This document shows positions 14,983 through 24,500 of a stretch of 64,000 bases of DNA, piece by piece. Position 1 is the stretch's first letter. Every line of letters begins with the position of its first letter. Position numbers and translations under genes: made by a program. The notes beneath the pieces are model-generated. The model was given only the letters and a program-made list of their open reading frames with translations. It made no database searches and was not told the origin of the DNA. This stretch comes from Serilophus lunatus (lineage: Eukaryota > Chordata > Aves > Passeriformes > Eurylaimidae): positions 224,599-288,598 of the forward strand of contig VXBA01005860.1 of the NCBI GenBank assembly GCA_013399895.1. Reading direction: 5' to 3'.

Positions 14983-15130
14983 TTGAGATTAGCTCAGTTG
15001 GTTAAAACTTGATGGTAACAATGCTAAGGTCATGGGTTCAATCCTCTGTATGGGCCATTCACTTAAGAGTTGGACTTGATGATCCTTGTGGGTCCCTCCC
15101 AACTCAGAATATTCTGTGATCTGTGCTTCT
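14983..15130 (+). mobile_element. tRNA-Ile-derived SINE with CR1 tail (TguSINE1-like)
   Basis: The 5' part resembles a tRNA-Ile gene. An A box (TTAGCTCAGTTGG, 14989-15001) and a B box (GGTTCAATCC, 15035-15044) are present, and the tRNA end GGGCCA follows at 15052-15057. The position matching the anticodon reads AAC instead of AAT, and stem pairings are eroded, so it is not a functional tRNA gene. The 3' part, from about 15062, reads as a CR1 LINE 3' end (GTTGGACTTGATGATCCTTG, ending in repeats of TCTGTG). This tRNA head plus CR1 tail architecture is that of TguSINE1, described from zebra finch and other passerines. Such SINEs are transcribed by RNA polymerase III and copied by CR1 reverse transcriptase, which recognises the shared 3' end. 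A matching CR1 partner lies at 26022-27055. The copy is diverged and presumably inactive. Confidence 0.88.
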
Positions 15131-15695
15131 GTGGTTGTCCTTGCATAGCTGCTTTCTGTATGCTGACTCATGTATTTGCAAGTTAAACTACTTCAAAAAA
15201 GGTAACTAGTTCAGGCAAAACCAAAAGGACTACATTACTTGGTGGTAAATAGAGTAGTTTTTAGTGATATGTTTTTCTGCAGCAAATAGAAAAGTAATTG
15301 ATTAATGTCTTTAAAATGCTAGGAAGGAGTAAAGTGTTCAATGCTTAACAAACTTGTTCAGACCATGACTGATCTGTTAGTGTAAGGTTAAGTGGTTTTG
15401 GCACTTCAGTGGTGTCCATGCTTGTACCGTGGAGTTGCTGCCAGGTTTTTACTGACATAAAACCCTCGGAATCTCCCCACTGATATGTCACTTCCCTTTC
15501 CTCCCTTGGCAAATTTCTAAGAAGACCCTTAGAAACTTCATGGACCTTTTAAAAATTTAAACCCACCACCCTAAAAGCTGTTTGACCCCTGGGTGCAGCA
15601 CTGGGCAGCACACAGCCTGCCCGGTGTGCTGTGCTCTGTGGCTCCCTGTGCAGCCAGGTACATCACCAGTGCTGCTCACCATCACCACGTGCACG

Positions 15696-15714
15696 CACAC
15701 ACACACACACACAC
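15696..15714. repeat. (CA)n microsatellite
   Basis: About nine CA units end 121 bases upstream of the ETV6 exon 2 acceptor and are followed by a C/T-rich stretch. CA repeats near exons can bind hnRNP L and affect splicing, but such an effect here is only inference. Length polymorphism between individuals is likely. Confidence 0.9.
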
Positions 15715-15783
15715 TTCCTTCCACCCACTTCCCCCTCCTCTGCCTTGGTTTCACACCGCCATTCCAAAGTTCACGTTGTCCTT

Positions 15784-15838
15784 TCTCTCTCTCTCTCTTT
15801 CTCCACTTCCCCCCGTCCTACTTTCTCTTCAACAGCAG
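15784..15838 (+). promoter_or_regulatory. ETV6: ETV6 exon 2 3' splice site with long pyrimidine tract and CAGCAG acceptor
   Basis: A tract of TC repeats and C runs (15784-15830) leads to AACAG at 15831-15835, the inferred end of intron 1. The next three bases are again CAG, giving a tandem NAGNAG acceptor. Use of the first AG keeps the Gln codon expected from human ETV6, while use of the second would remove that single residue. A plausible branch-point motif TTCAC lies at 15770-15774, upstream of the tract. Confidence 0.85.
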
Positions 15839-15962
15839 GAAAGAATTTCGTACACACCTCCAGTGAGCCCGGTACCAAATTACACTTCGTCACCACTACA
15901 TGTCCCAGTGCCTCAAGCCATCAGGATGGAGGAGGACACCATCAGACTGCCAGCACACCTGC
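15836..15962 (+). CDS. ETV6: ETV6 (TEL) exon 2, internal coding exon
   Basis: ETV6 is an ETS-family transcriptional repressor that oligomerises through an N-terminal pointed (PNT/SAM) domain and binds GGAA sites; it is needed in blood development. This exon encodes 42 residues plus one base: it begins QERISYTPP, continues SPVPNYTSSPLHVPVP and ends RMEEDTIRLPAHL. That matches human ETV6 exon 2, the stretch just before the PNT domain. Seen directly: an AG acceptor after a pyrimidine tract, donor CTGC|GTGAGT, phase 0 start and a +1 end, so the Arg codon is completed in exon 3. From memory the human exon is 130 bp, so this one lacks one codon (the Thr of SSTPL). Other differences include Glu to Val before SP and Arg to Gln in PVPRAL. 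An in-frame ATG at 15926-15928, in good context (A at -3, G at +4), corresponds to the alternative human start Met43. The leading Gln-Glu would complete the IKQE sumoylation motif begun in exon 1. Exons 1 and 3-8 are not in the window. Confidence 0.94.
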
Positions 15963-15970
15963 GTGAGTGT
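15960..15970 (+). promoter_or_regulatory. ETV6: ETV6 exon 2 5' splice site
   Basis: The junction reads TGC|GTGAGTGT. The intronic side matches the U1 consensus well (GTGAGT), while the exonic -1 base is C instead of the preferred G. The following G-rich cluster may compensate for this. Confidence 0.88.
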
Positions 15971-16005
15971 CAGCACAGAGCCTTCTGAAGCTCTTGGATT
16001 GAAGA

Positions 16006-16025
16006 GGGGGCGGGGCGGGGCGAGG
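16006..16025 (+). promoter_or_regulatory. G-run cluster downstream of the exon 2 donor
   Basis: Runs of five, four and four G separated by single C bases begin 43 bases after the donor and end in CGAGG. In RNA, G triplets close to a 5' splice site are known intronic splicing enhancers bound by hnRNP F/H. In DNA the same bases read as overlapping GC boxes (Sp1/KLF). The surroundings are not a CpG island, so a splicing role is the simpler guess. A second G-rich patch lies at 16819-16831. Confidence 0.5.
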
Positions 16026-19000
16026 AGTTATTTCTGGTTTTATGGAAGAGAACAGGGAAATCCTCTGGCTTTTTTTTTGTTTTGTTTTTGTTTTTTAATC
16101 TCTGACTTGTTTGATTTTCCTGGCTGCTGTCTTTTAGCTAAAGGAAATGACTCTTAAATACAGTATGTTGTATGTCCCCCTCCCATCCCCTGCACTTCTT
16201 GTGGGGAGCATTTGGCCTGTTTCTCATGACAGGCACAGATATGGGGAGTTTGTTTGGATGGGAAGTGCTGTGTTTCCTTCCACTTTAGAGGAATTTGCTC
16301 AGTTATGTGCTCTGCCACAAGGTCAGAGTTCCACATGCAAGTGTAATGTCTTTGTGCTGGGGGTATTTTTCAGGTTGTTGGGGTTCTCAAATACTTGTGG
16401 TGCCCAGGTTTTCTAGTATAGCACATGAGTGCAGTGGGAGAGGAGGAAGAATGAGCTTAACTGAGCACAAAAGGATGCTGCAGAGGAGGAAGGGCATATC
16501 ACTGACATTGGAACAAAAACTGCAGCTGGGGGCAAGGCAAGAGCCAGGTACTTCCTTCCTGAGGTGATTTAACATTTGAGAAATAGGAAGGGCTTAGGAC
16601 TGTTGGCAAGTGAGAGGTGAATTAGGGAGATAGGATGGGGACAAGAAGAGTGGAATTTTCCTTTTTGGAGCAGAAGCAGTTCTGATGGAAGTAGAGATGT
16701 TTTAAGTAAATCTTTTTCAGGTGTTAAATTCCTGGGGTAGTTGAGTAACAATGAACAAGAGGGCCAGCAGCAAACAAAACTTTGTGTTTTTCCATCTGAC
16801 AAATGGGCTTGGGATTTTGGGGGGCGGGGTGTCAGTGGAGGGAAATCTGTGTTTATCACGAGACATTCTTATTCCTGTCCTCAGCTGTCTTCCACACATG
16901 CTCCTTTTCTGGATGCAAACTGTTTCAGGCATTTCTGTAGTCCATCTTGTTCCCTTGCTGGCCACTGAGTTGCTCTGCTTCAGGGTCACTCATTGCCCCT
17001 GCTGTATTCTGCATGGTCCTGGGTAGGTGGCCCAGGTTGTACCATTTCTGTGCTTTCTGATAGGAATGGGAGCTGGTGCTGCAACATTTCTGACCTTGTC
17101 TGGTCACTGCCTGAGTATCTGTGAGCTCCCAGGCCCAGCTTGCAGGTGTGTGTGGTTGCAGATCAGTTTCCTTAGCCCAAGGAGGACTTGCTGCCACACT
17201 TCCAGGGCATTTCTATGCCTTGCCCAAACTTAGACACAAAATCCCCAACACAAACAGCTCTCCATCAGTTCTTTTCCCTGTGGGTGCTGTTAATCCCCAG
17301 ATCTTTGGTTTTTTTTTTCTCATTGCATTAGTTGTTACTGTGTAGAGCCACTGTGGGAGCCACTGTGTGTCCCCTCCACAGGTAGGATCACAGCTGGCTT
17401 TCCAGTCACTGCCCTTCCCACTGTGTCTGCCCACATGCACAAGGCAGGAAGACAGAGACCCTTGATACTGTAAATAGGGGTACATGGTTGTTTTACTGGC
17501 TTCCCTCACATCAGCTAGATAGTGTAGCATGATAGATAATGTAGAGCTTATGAAGCTTACTCTCAGTGAAGACTTTTTATCCAGTATTTTTAGGTGTATT
17601 TTTTTTCACCTCAGTTTTTTAGTTTTTCTGTTCTTTTGGTTGGCACCTTTTTCAGCTTACGAGCCTTCTTTCCCATTAGTATTTCCACACTCATCTGACT
17701 TGTTGCAGTGTAAAGACACAGATGATTAATCATGAAATATCTGTGAAACAGCCTTCCATATTGTTAGTGTCTGAGATCATAAACAACATGGGACACATTT
17801 ACATAGCCTTACCTGTCGTTGTCTGTGGCAGTGTAGTGTTTTGTAGCTCAGCATTGACTCAAAACACTGTCATCAGCCAACAGACCCAAACACTGCTAAA
17901 CCCACTGTATTCAAAGTGCATAGATTCATGGCTAGGCCAGTAGAGACCATCCTGAATCCCTAAAGTGATCTCTGGTACAACTTCAGTTGCAGAATTTCAT
18001 GCAGGAGGTCCAGTAACTGAGCTACAACATGTGCAGAAAGATTTCTGCACTTTATGTAAAAGACTTAAGTGATGGGGAGGATATAAGGTCTCTAGATGTT
18101 CTTTTAATGCTTAATTATCCTCCTTATTTGATTTTTTTAAGTGCCCTATTTATAGTTTGAATTAGTCAAGCTTCAGTTTCCAACTATTAGATCTCATTAT
18201 CTCCTTTCCTGCTAAATATTGTCAAAAGACTACTCCTGATATAGGTGCTTTTAGATAGTCACTTCTTAACCTTTTCTTGGCTAAACTGGGTAGGAAGAGA
18301 GGTTCTTAAGGCTGTCAATCTTCCTGAGATTTTAAATTCTGTTTATATCATCTCTGTGAACTGTTTCCCACTTCAGACATCCTTCTTAAAGTGAGGACAA
18401 CGGAACTGAAAATGATATTCCAGGAATAGTGTTTCTGATGCCATGTATAGAAATAACTCGGCACTGTTTGGATTTCTGGTCATGAGGTTTAAGAGGTATT
18501 AATATGGGATTTTTCAGTTCCTGCATGGACCCCTCTTATTGTTTGTTTGTTTATTTTAGAGATGTGTCCCAGATGCAGCTTTTATCCTAAATCCACCCTG
18601 CCTCAGAAGTCAGGCAAAGGAGCCAGTTTCTGGCTCAGGCTGTGGTACTGTGTGTGGAGATTGGGTTTAGATCCTCAAAGTCTGAGGGTTTTCTAGGTCT
18701 GAGACTTGATTTGGTTGCAGTCTTTCTGTTGTTTTCTTTCGGCCCTCACTCACTGCAGTGCACCAGAGAGATATGTGAAGCTTCCCCACTTGCACACAGG
18801 TTGTCAGGCCTCCACTCGTTCTGTTTCTGTGACATTCTGATGGCATTTGCCAAAATAAAGGCAGTGTTCAGTCCTAACCCATACATCTTCATGTAGCTGT
18901 GCTACAGGTGCAGCTGAAAACAGCAATTGGCACAAGCAAAGAGAGAAGTGGGTGGAGTTTCAGATGGCACATGGGGTAGACTCTGTGGATTCAGGCAGTG

Positions 19001-21490
19001 TTTTGTGCCTTCCTATTAGAAATGTCACCGTTTCTGATGTTTAAGAGCACTCAAAGTGCTAACAGCAATACTATCAGGACAATTAATAAAGCAATTTCCT
19101 TTGGTGCAATAAATTATTTCTCACTGTTTGGTGAGCAAATGAGTCTCAGTTATGCTCAGCTGATTTGATCCAGGCACTGGAAAAGAGAGAAGTGCAAAGT
19201 TTAGAAGGGTGGAATGCAGATGCCTCTTTGCTACAAGCTTCCATAAGAGGATGCCTCTTGGGTCAACACAGATGGAATTATATGGACGAACACATTTTTC
19301 TGGGGGTGATATGAAGGCACTTTTCCCTTTTGACACAGCCTTTCTTGTTTTAAGTAGCTGCTTCCTCCCCAGCCAGCTCTATTCCTGAAGTATAGAAGTA
19401 CATTGTAATCAGACTTAACTTTAAATCTCTAGGACAGTAAGAGTCATTGTCTGATAAAACATACCTTTCTCTCATGCTGCAATTCTCTGTGGTAATGAAG
19501 AATGCTGAGATAGATGGAAGTCCTCTGAAACTATTTGCATACCTCTTATCTCTGAGGAAACACTCCATATTGCCACAGAGAGAAAGTGAGGTTTTTAGGT
19601 GGGGTCTGTATTTTTTTTATTCTATTTTTATTAAGCAAGTCTCTTTGTCTTATCTGGTAAAATGTCACTAGTTACTTATTTTATGCTATGGGCAATACCT
19701 TGTAGTAAAAAGTCCTTGGAACTGAGTAGAGGATATATAATTTAAGAGATTGATATGAGAACCCTTACCTATGTCTACTAACATGCTCTGAATCAGAGAA
19801 AAATAGATTTTTTTTTGTTTTTTGTAATGCACAAGATTAAAACAAGGTGTTGCAACAGCAAGTGTAAATACATGCTACAGGCTTCATGATTTTGTTTTGT
19901 CCCCTTCAACATAAAACTTTTTCAACAAGAGAAACGTAAGAAATAGCAGGGTTGAGAAAGGACTTGTTGCATGCTCTGATCCTGTGCAAAGCATTCCCCC
20001 TTGTTTATATTGATTTGTACATTTGATTTTTATCTCTGAAGGGCATGTTATCTTGGGAACGGGTGTGTGCTTGTTTAGAGAGATGGATTTCATGGGCAAA
20101 GATTTAACAGTGTTTTCTATTGGTACAAACAGGAGAACGAGTTCGTTTCTTCCTCTGAACTAATTACTCTTCTCTCTTTAGGGTTGGCATCCTTCCTATA
20201 TCTGCAGCCCATCGTCACACTAACACACACTGCACATACCTTTCTGTACACATGAAGCAATTATTCTTGGCAGCAACTAATTTTTCTTTCTGTTGCCTTT
20301 TTTTCTGAGCCCCCCCCCAGCCTGCACCGATGTTCAGAGCAAAATGATACACACATTCCACATCACCTCACAGGGGAGAACCTTTACTTTGGGACTGCAG
20401 TTTGGGGTTATCCTGACTGCACTCGCTTTTGGGGGGGTCATGGTGGTAGGGAAAGCTGTTTGTAAAATCATTGAGTGCTTTCTATTCACAATGTAGGAAC
20501 AGGGTTCTGGTCTTTGATTTCCCAGCATGTGATAAGTTCCAGGACAAAGAGGATTTTGGTGAACTTCACAGTGTGCAGACCTGATTGCATACAGGGAGTG
20601 AGATCACATTTTTAATTCAGCACCTCTGTGTCCCTTGACATTACTGTCTGTTCTACTGCCCTCATTAAGGTGGGCAGAAAGGAGGTTTGTTTAGTTTTCT
20701 CAAGCCTTTAAATTTTTAGTGAGCATTTCATAGGAGTCTTTCTGCATAGCCATTTGTATTATTGTTTGATACTCTGATTTGGTAGGAACTAGTCCAGTGG
20801 TTCTCTGTTGGTTTGGCACTTGGCTGTCCCAAGTGAGGACATGAGTAGTAGGTGGGACAGGTAGTCGGGCTCTCAGTTGTGCAGTTTCTTTAAACTAAGG
20901 CTTAAGACATTTATTAGACCTGAAGGCAGTTTATTACCATTTTCTTTCTCCTCATCGCACATTGTTGCTTATATGTATCATTTGTGGGTTTTGTGTTTTA
21001 AGGGCACCAGTTTTCCTTTTTTTTTTTTTTTTAATTATTAAAGGAATGCAGGAAACAAAAGGAGGAAGAAGCAGCAACATTCTCAGGTTTGCCAAGGATC
21101 CATTTTTTTCTGTATAGTGCCTATTAATTATGCTGCTCCTTTTATTAATCCTTTGTCACATGTTAATTATTCTACAGTTTTGGCTAGCAACTGGAAAGCC
21201 ACTTTGAAGCATTAAGCATATTGTTATTTAGTTACTAGAATATTCAATGCACTGAACTGAAAGTATGTAGTGAGATGGGAAAAAAAAGCCCTTCACCCTA
21301 AGCCACATTTAGAGCAGCAAGCAATAAAAATATTTGCTTTGGAAGGATCTTTGTGGAACAAAACTGACTGACGCACATACAGGGAAAGTAAAATAAAAGC
21401 TTCATATGACAAAGGGACTGTGAGAGGTGGCCAGAATGTCAAATTAGTAACTGAGAATAATTCTGGTCCTGCTGAAATGAGTGCTTAAAT
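16026..21490 (+). other. Intron 2 stretch without recognised features
   Basis: I see no exon, RNA gene or confident transposon here. There are T-rich runs at 16072-16097 and 17308-17320, and a 16-base T run at 21017-21032. The open frames present are short and mutually overlapping, with no recognisable protein. Confidence 0.6.
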
Positions 21491-21510
21491 TCCCACTGAT
21501 TTCAGTGGGA
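21491..21510. repeat. 20-bp hairpin palindrome, probable old repeat fragment
   Basis: TCCCACTGA, two T bases, then TCAGTGGGA form a perfect 9-bp inverted repeat. Similar 'ccca-ttga-ttca-tggg' palindromes are common in old dispersed repeats of birds, turtles and crocodilians, from memory and not checked. No larger element boundary is visible. Confidence 0.4.
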
Positions 21511-24500
21511 CCTGGACTGACCTCTTTCTCAAATGATTGCCTTCTTCTGGACCCCTCTGTTGCTCTTCTCTGACATTATGACCACTTAAGCCTCGTTCCT
21601 CCTCTTACTGTCCTTTGTGTGCTTGCCTTTTCTCCTAATCTGCTTTTCACTTTATGCATCATTCTCTGGGCAGCTAGTTCTTTACTAATCAAGACCAACC
21701 CATTACAAAAAAGAAAATATTATTAAGCCAAGACAGTGTCACTGTTTGCTAACATCCGACTGCAATATTTAATATTGGTGTTGCATCTTTGTGTTCTACC
21801 ATGGGCTGTTCTTTTACATTTACGTTGAGAGCTGTGCAGAGCGGGGTCCATCTGCTTCCTCTGGTGAGCAGTGCCTCTTGGCCTTTCAATTTATAACTCA
21901 CAATAATCTACTGACAGGCCGTCTGGGCTGTGGAAATCCCTGACAGCCATCCTGTCAGCCTCAGTGGCCACTACCAGCAATTGACTGGGCCTGGCTCCTT
22001 GGTGATTGTGAGCTATGTCCAGTTTTTAGACAGACAGGATGAAAATCACAAGCTGGAGAGACATGGGTTATGCCTCCCTCTTACCTAATGTGGCCTCTTC
22101 CACAAGCACCCTCAGATGCTCCTCTGAATGTAACTCATCCTGTGTCCCGGGGGTTTCTTACAGCAAATCTCAGGATCCTACAAACAGGAAACTTGGATGG
22201 GTGGGAAGCCCAGAGTCACTCTTGTACCATGGCTGGGCACAATGTAGATGCTTCTATTTTATCTGGAGTATGTTGGACTGGGAAGAGTAAAACCCCATTA
22301 CTGATCCAGCTGAGAAAGCTGTGGCCTTTGGATCGTGAAGGTTCTGCTTTCCATGTTTCTGACATGGTCTTTTTTCATCACCTGTAGGAAACTAAGCCCC
22401 TTAGGACTGGATTTGCATTAGGGTGACACAGAGCTACTGCAGTTGTCACCTTTGTAAACAGCTGATGAGTTTACATCTACACTGCTAGTTCCTTACTGCT
22501 GCCTGGTCACTGTGGCAGAAGCATCCAGATTAAGTGGAAAAAAAAAACTTGTAAAGGAGCTCACTTGCTGTGAGCTGATTTCTGTTTCTTGAGAGATGAT
22601 TCTGGAGCCAAGTATTTTTTTTCTCAGTGTGCCTGGTTGTTGCCCAGAGTCAACAGCAGTTTCCTGCACTGACAGTCCCCAGTGGAACTGTGTGGAGGGA
22701 TAAGATCCTTCCTGCCTCAGTGGGAACTTGCAAAGCAGTCCTGAGGTGGGAGGTCAAGAGACCTGTGCTTCAGGATGAGGAGAGCTGGCAGTGTGGGAGT
22801 CCCAGTGGTGTTAAGCCAGTCTTTTGCCCTTCTGAAAAGCTTCACTTTAGGATGTTAAATCTCCAAAACACGCACACACACCTTTATTCAGAGGGGAAAG
22901 GAGGCCATGTTGCTTTAATCTGGGATTCAAGCTTGATCTCTTGTGGAATTCCCCTGGAAAGTGTGGAGAGGAATAAGAAGCAAAAACAGCAGGACATTTA
23001 TGGTATTGCTGGGTTTGAAGCATTTTTAGCTTTGTCTTAAAGGGATGCTGTCAAGATCAGTGAACCTAAAATTAGCTTGCTTTTCTCTTTCCATCCCAAA
23101 TGCGTCTTAATTCTTCATTTGTATTATAAACGCTTCCATGTTCTTTTATTTTTTTTGTAAGAAAGAAAATGAATGTGAGGAATGCAGCATTCATAAACAG
23201 CTTTACAATTAAAGAAAACACAGAAGAGAAACTGCATGTAAGCCATGACTAACAACTCCACGATAAGAAACCACTGTGTGGTGAGAGCCTTGCAACAAAA
23301 CACAAGTGTGGTAGAAAGCCCTGCAGAGACAACATAGCATGCATGCCCTTTTAAACAGAGCTGAGCTGCTGACTGTTCAAAGAGAGCAACCCTGTCCAGC
23401 TTTGAGTGTCATATAGTGTCTGAGCACTTACAGTATTTGAGGAGAAACCTGCTGTGGCTTCAAGGTTCCAGGAATCAACGTGGTAGGTGATGTATACACA
23501 CAGAGAAAGGAAACCATTATTTGATGCCTTTTATGAGGAGTTGGCTTTTCTTTCTGCTGTACTTCTATGTTTTCCCTCTCCTGTGCTGGCACTCTTTCTG
23601 GGACTTAACAAATACAGCCTAGCAAAATATGCATTAAATGGGTTTTTATGCCGTTTTTACAACTCCTTATTTTACTGTTGGAGCAGAAGGACTAAGTGAT
23701 TTGTAAGTTTGTTGAAGACGTTTTTGGTAAAGTGATTCCATCCAGATTTGAAGGCTCAATCCAACACCACAGCCAAGAGCCTCTTTTCAAGATCAATCTC
23801 CAAAGATACTCGGGAGGGAGAAGCATTTACACATCAGCCATTTAATTGTTGTGGAATGCTCGTGCACTGTCTTTTATGGGACGAATACACTTGAATACAC
23901 TCACGTAAACTGTTTTGTGCAGGACTGGCTTGCTGCAATTAATCTAGCAGTGATCCTTGCTCAAGAGTTATGAGTTAGCTATATATTTAATAGGCATATG
24001 GTTGGTAATGATGTGAGTTAATAAACAGTCACCACTGATTGGCTTTCGAGAGTCTCTGCAGTTGGAAAGTTGCTTAGCTCCAAATCTTTCCTTATGGGTT
24101 TTTGTGCATAAAGGTCACAGCCTGGGAATAACCCCAAGCACCCTGCTTTCTGTACTCCATCTGCCTGTCTTGTTTTGCTGTCCCTATACTTTTGTATCCC
24201 ACTAAAAAAAAAGTGTCCATTCTGCACTGGTAGCATGGTTAAGTAGCTCTATAGCAATTGTACAGACCATAAAATGAAAATGTCAAATTATAACAAGTAA
24301 AAATTAAATTAACGTGGCTATTGATTAACTAACATACTCCTCCTGGCTTTAGAGTCCACAGGCATAGTGTGGGGTGTTCCACAGTCAATGGGGAGGAAGG
24401 ATAAGGGACTCTCTGGCAAAATTCTCATATTTAGAGGTTGCTTTGGAGACAGTGGAGGTCTTCCTCACTGACAGTTTACTGTGTGGATCCTTGTAGCTGG

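Larger units (their letters stand above)
1..15835 (+). other. ETV6: ETV6 intron 1, 3' portion
   Basis: This stretch lies upstream of the ETV6 exon 2 acceptor and is inferred to be the end of intron 1. I saw no exon with both good splice sites and a recognisable protein, no CpG island and no sequence encoding the short ETV6 exon 1 peptide, so the promoter and first exon should lie upstream of the window. Open frames here are short, overlap on both strands and resemble no family I know. Supported contents are a MIR-like fossil near 3.4 kb, a short TG run at 6656-6672, a 19-bp imperfect tandem duplication at 14694-14731, a tRNA-derived SINE at 14983-15130 and the CA repeat and pyrimidine tract before exon 2. 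Outside those I see nothing beyond AT-leaning intron with short homopolymer runs (for example near 2283 and 2806). The intron assignment depends on the exon 2 call. Confidence 0.85.

Noticed and set aside
14983..15057. Functional tRNA-Ile gene
   Set aside because: The A and B boxes are present, but the anticodon position is AAC, pairing is eroded and the sequence continues into a CR1 tail. It is a SINE head.
1..15835. ETV6 exon 1 and promoter
   Set aside because: I looked for the short first coding exon and a CpG-rich region and found neither, so they are inferred to lie upstream of the window.
15582..15988. Three overlapping plus-strand open frames around exon 2, extending across the CA repeat
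   Set aside because: Only the frame reading QERISYTPP from 15836 matches ETV6. The upstream parts lie in the intron and the other frames are shadows.
16006..16025. Internal ETV6 promoter based on GC boxes
   Set aside because: The patch is only 20 bp long, with no CpG island, initiator or first-exon-like sequence around it. A splicing role is the more economical reading.
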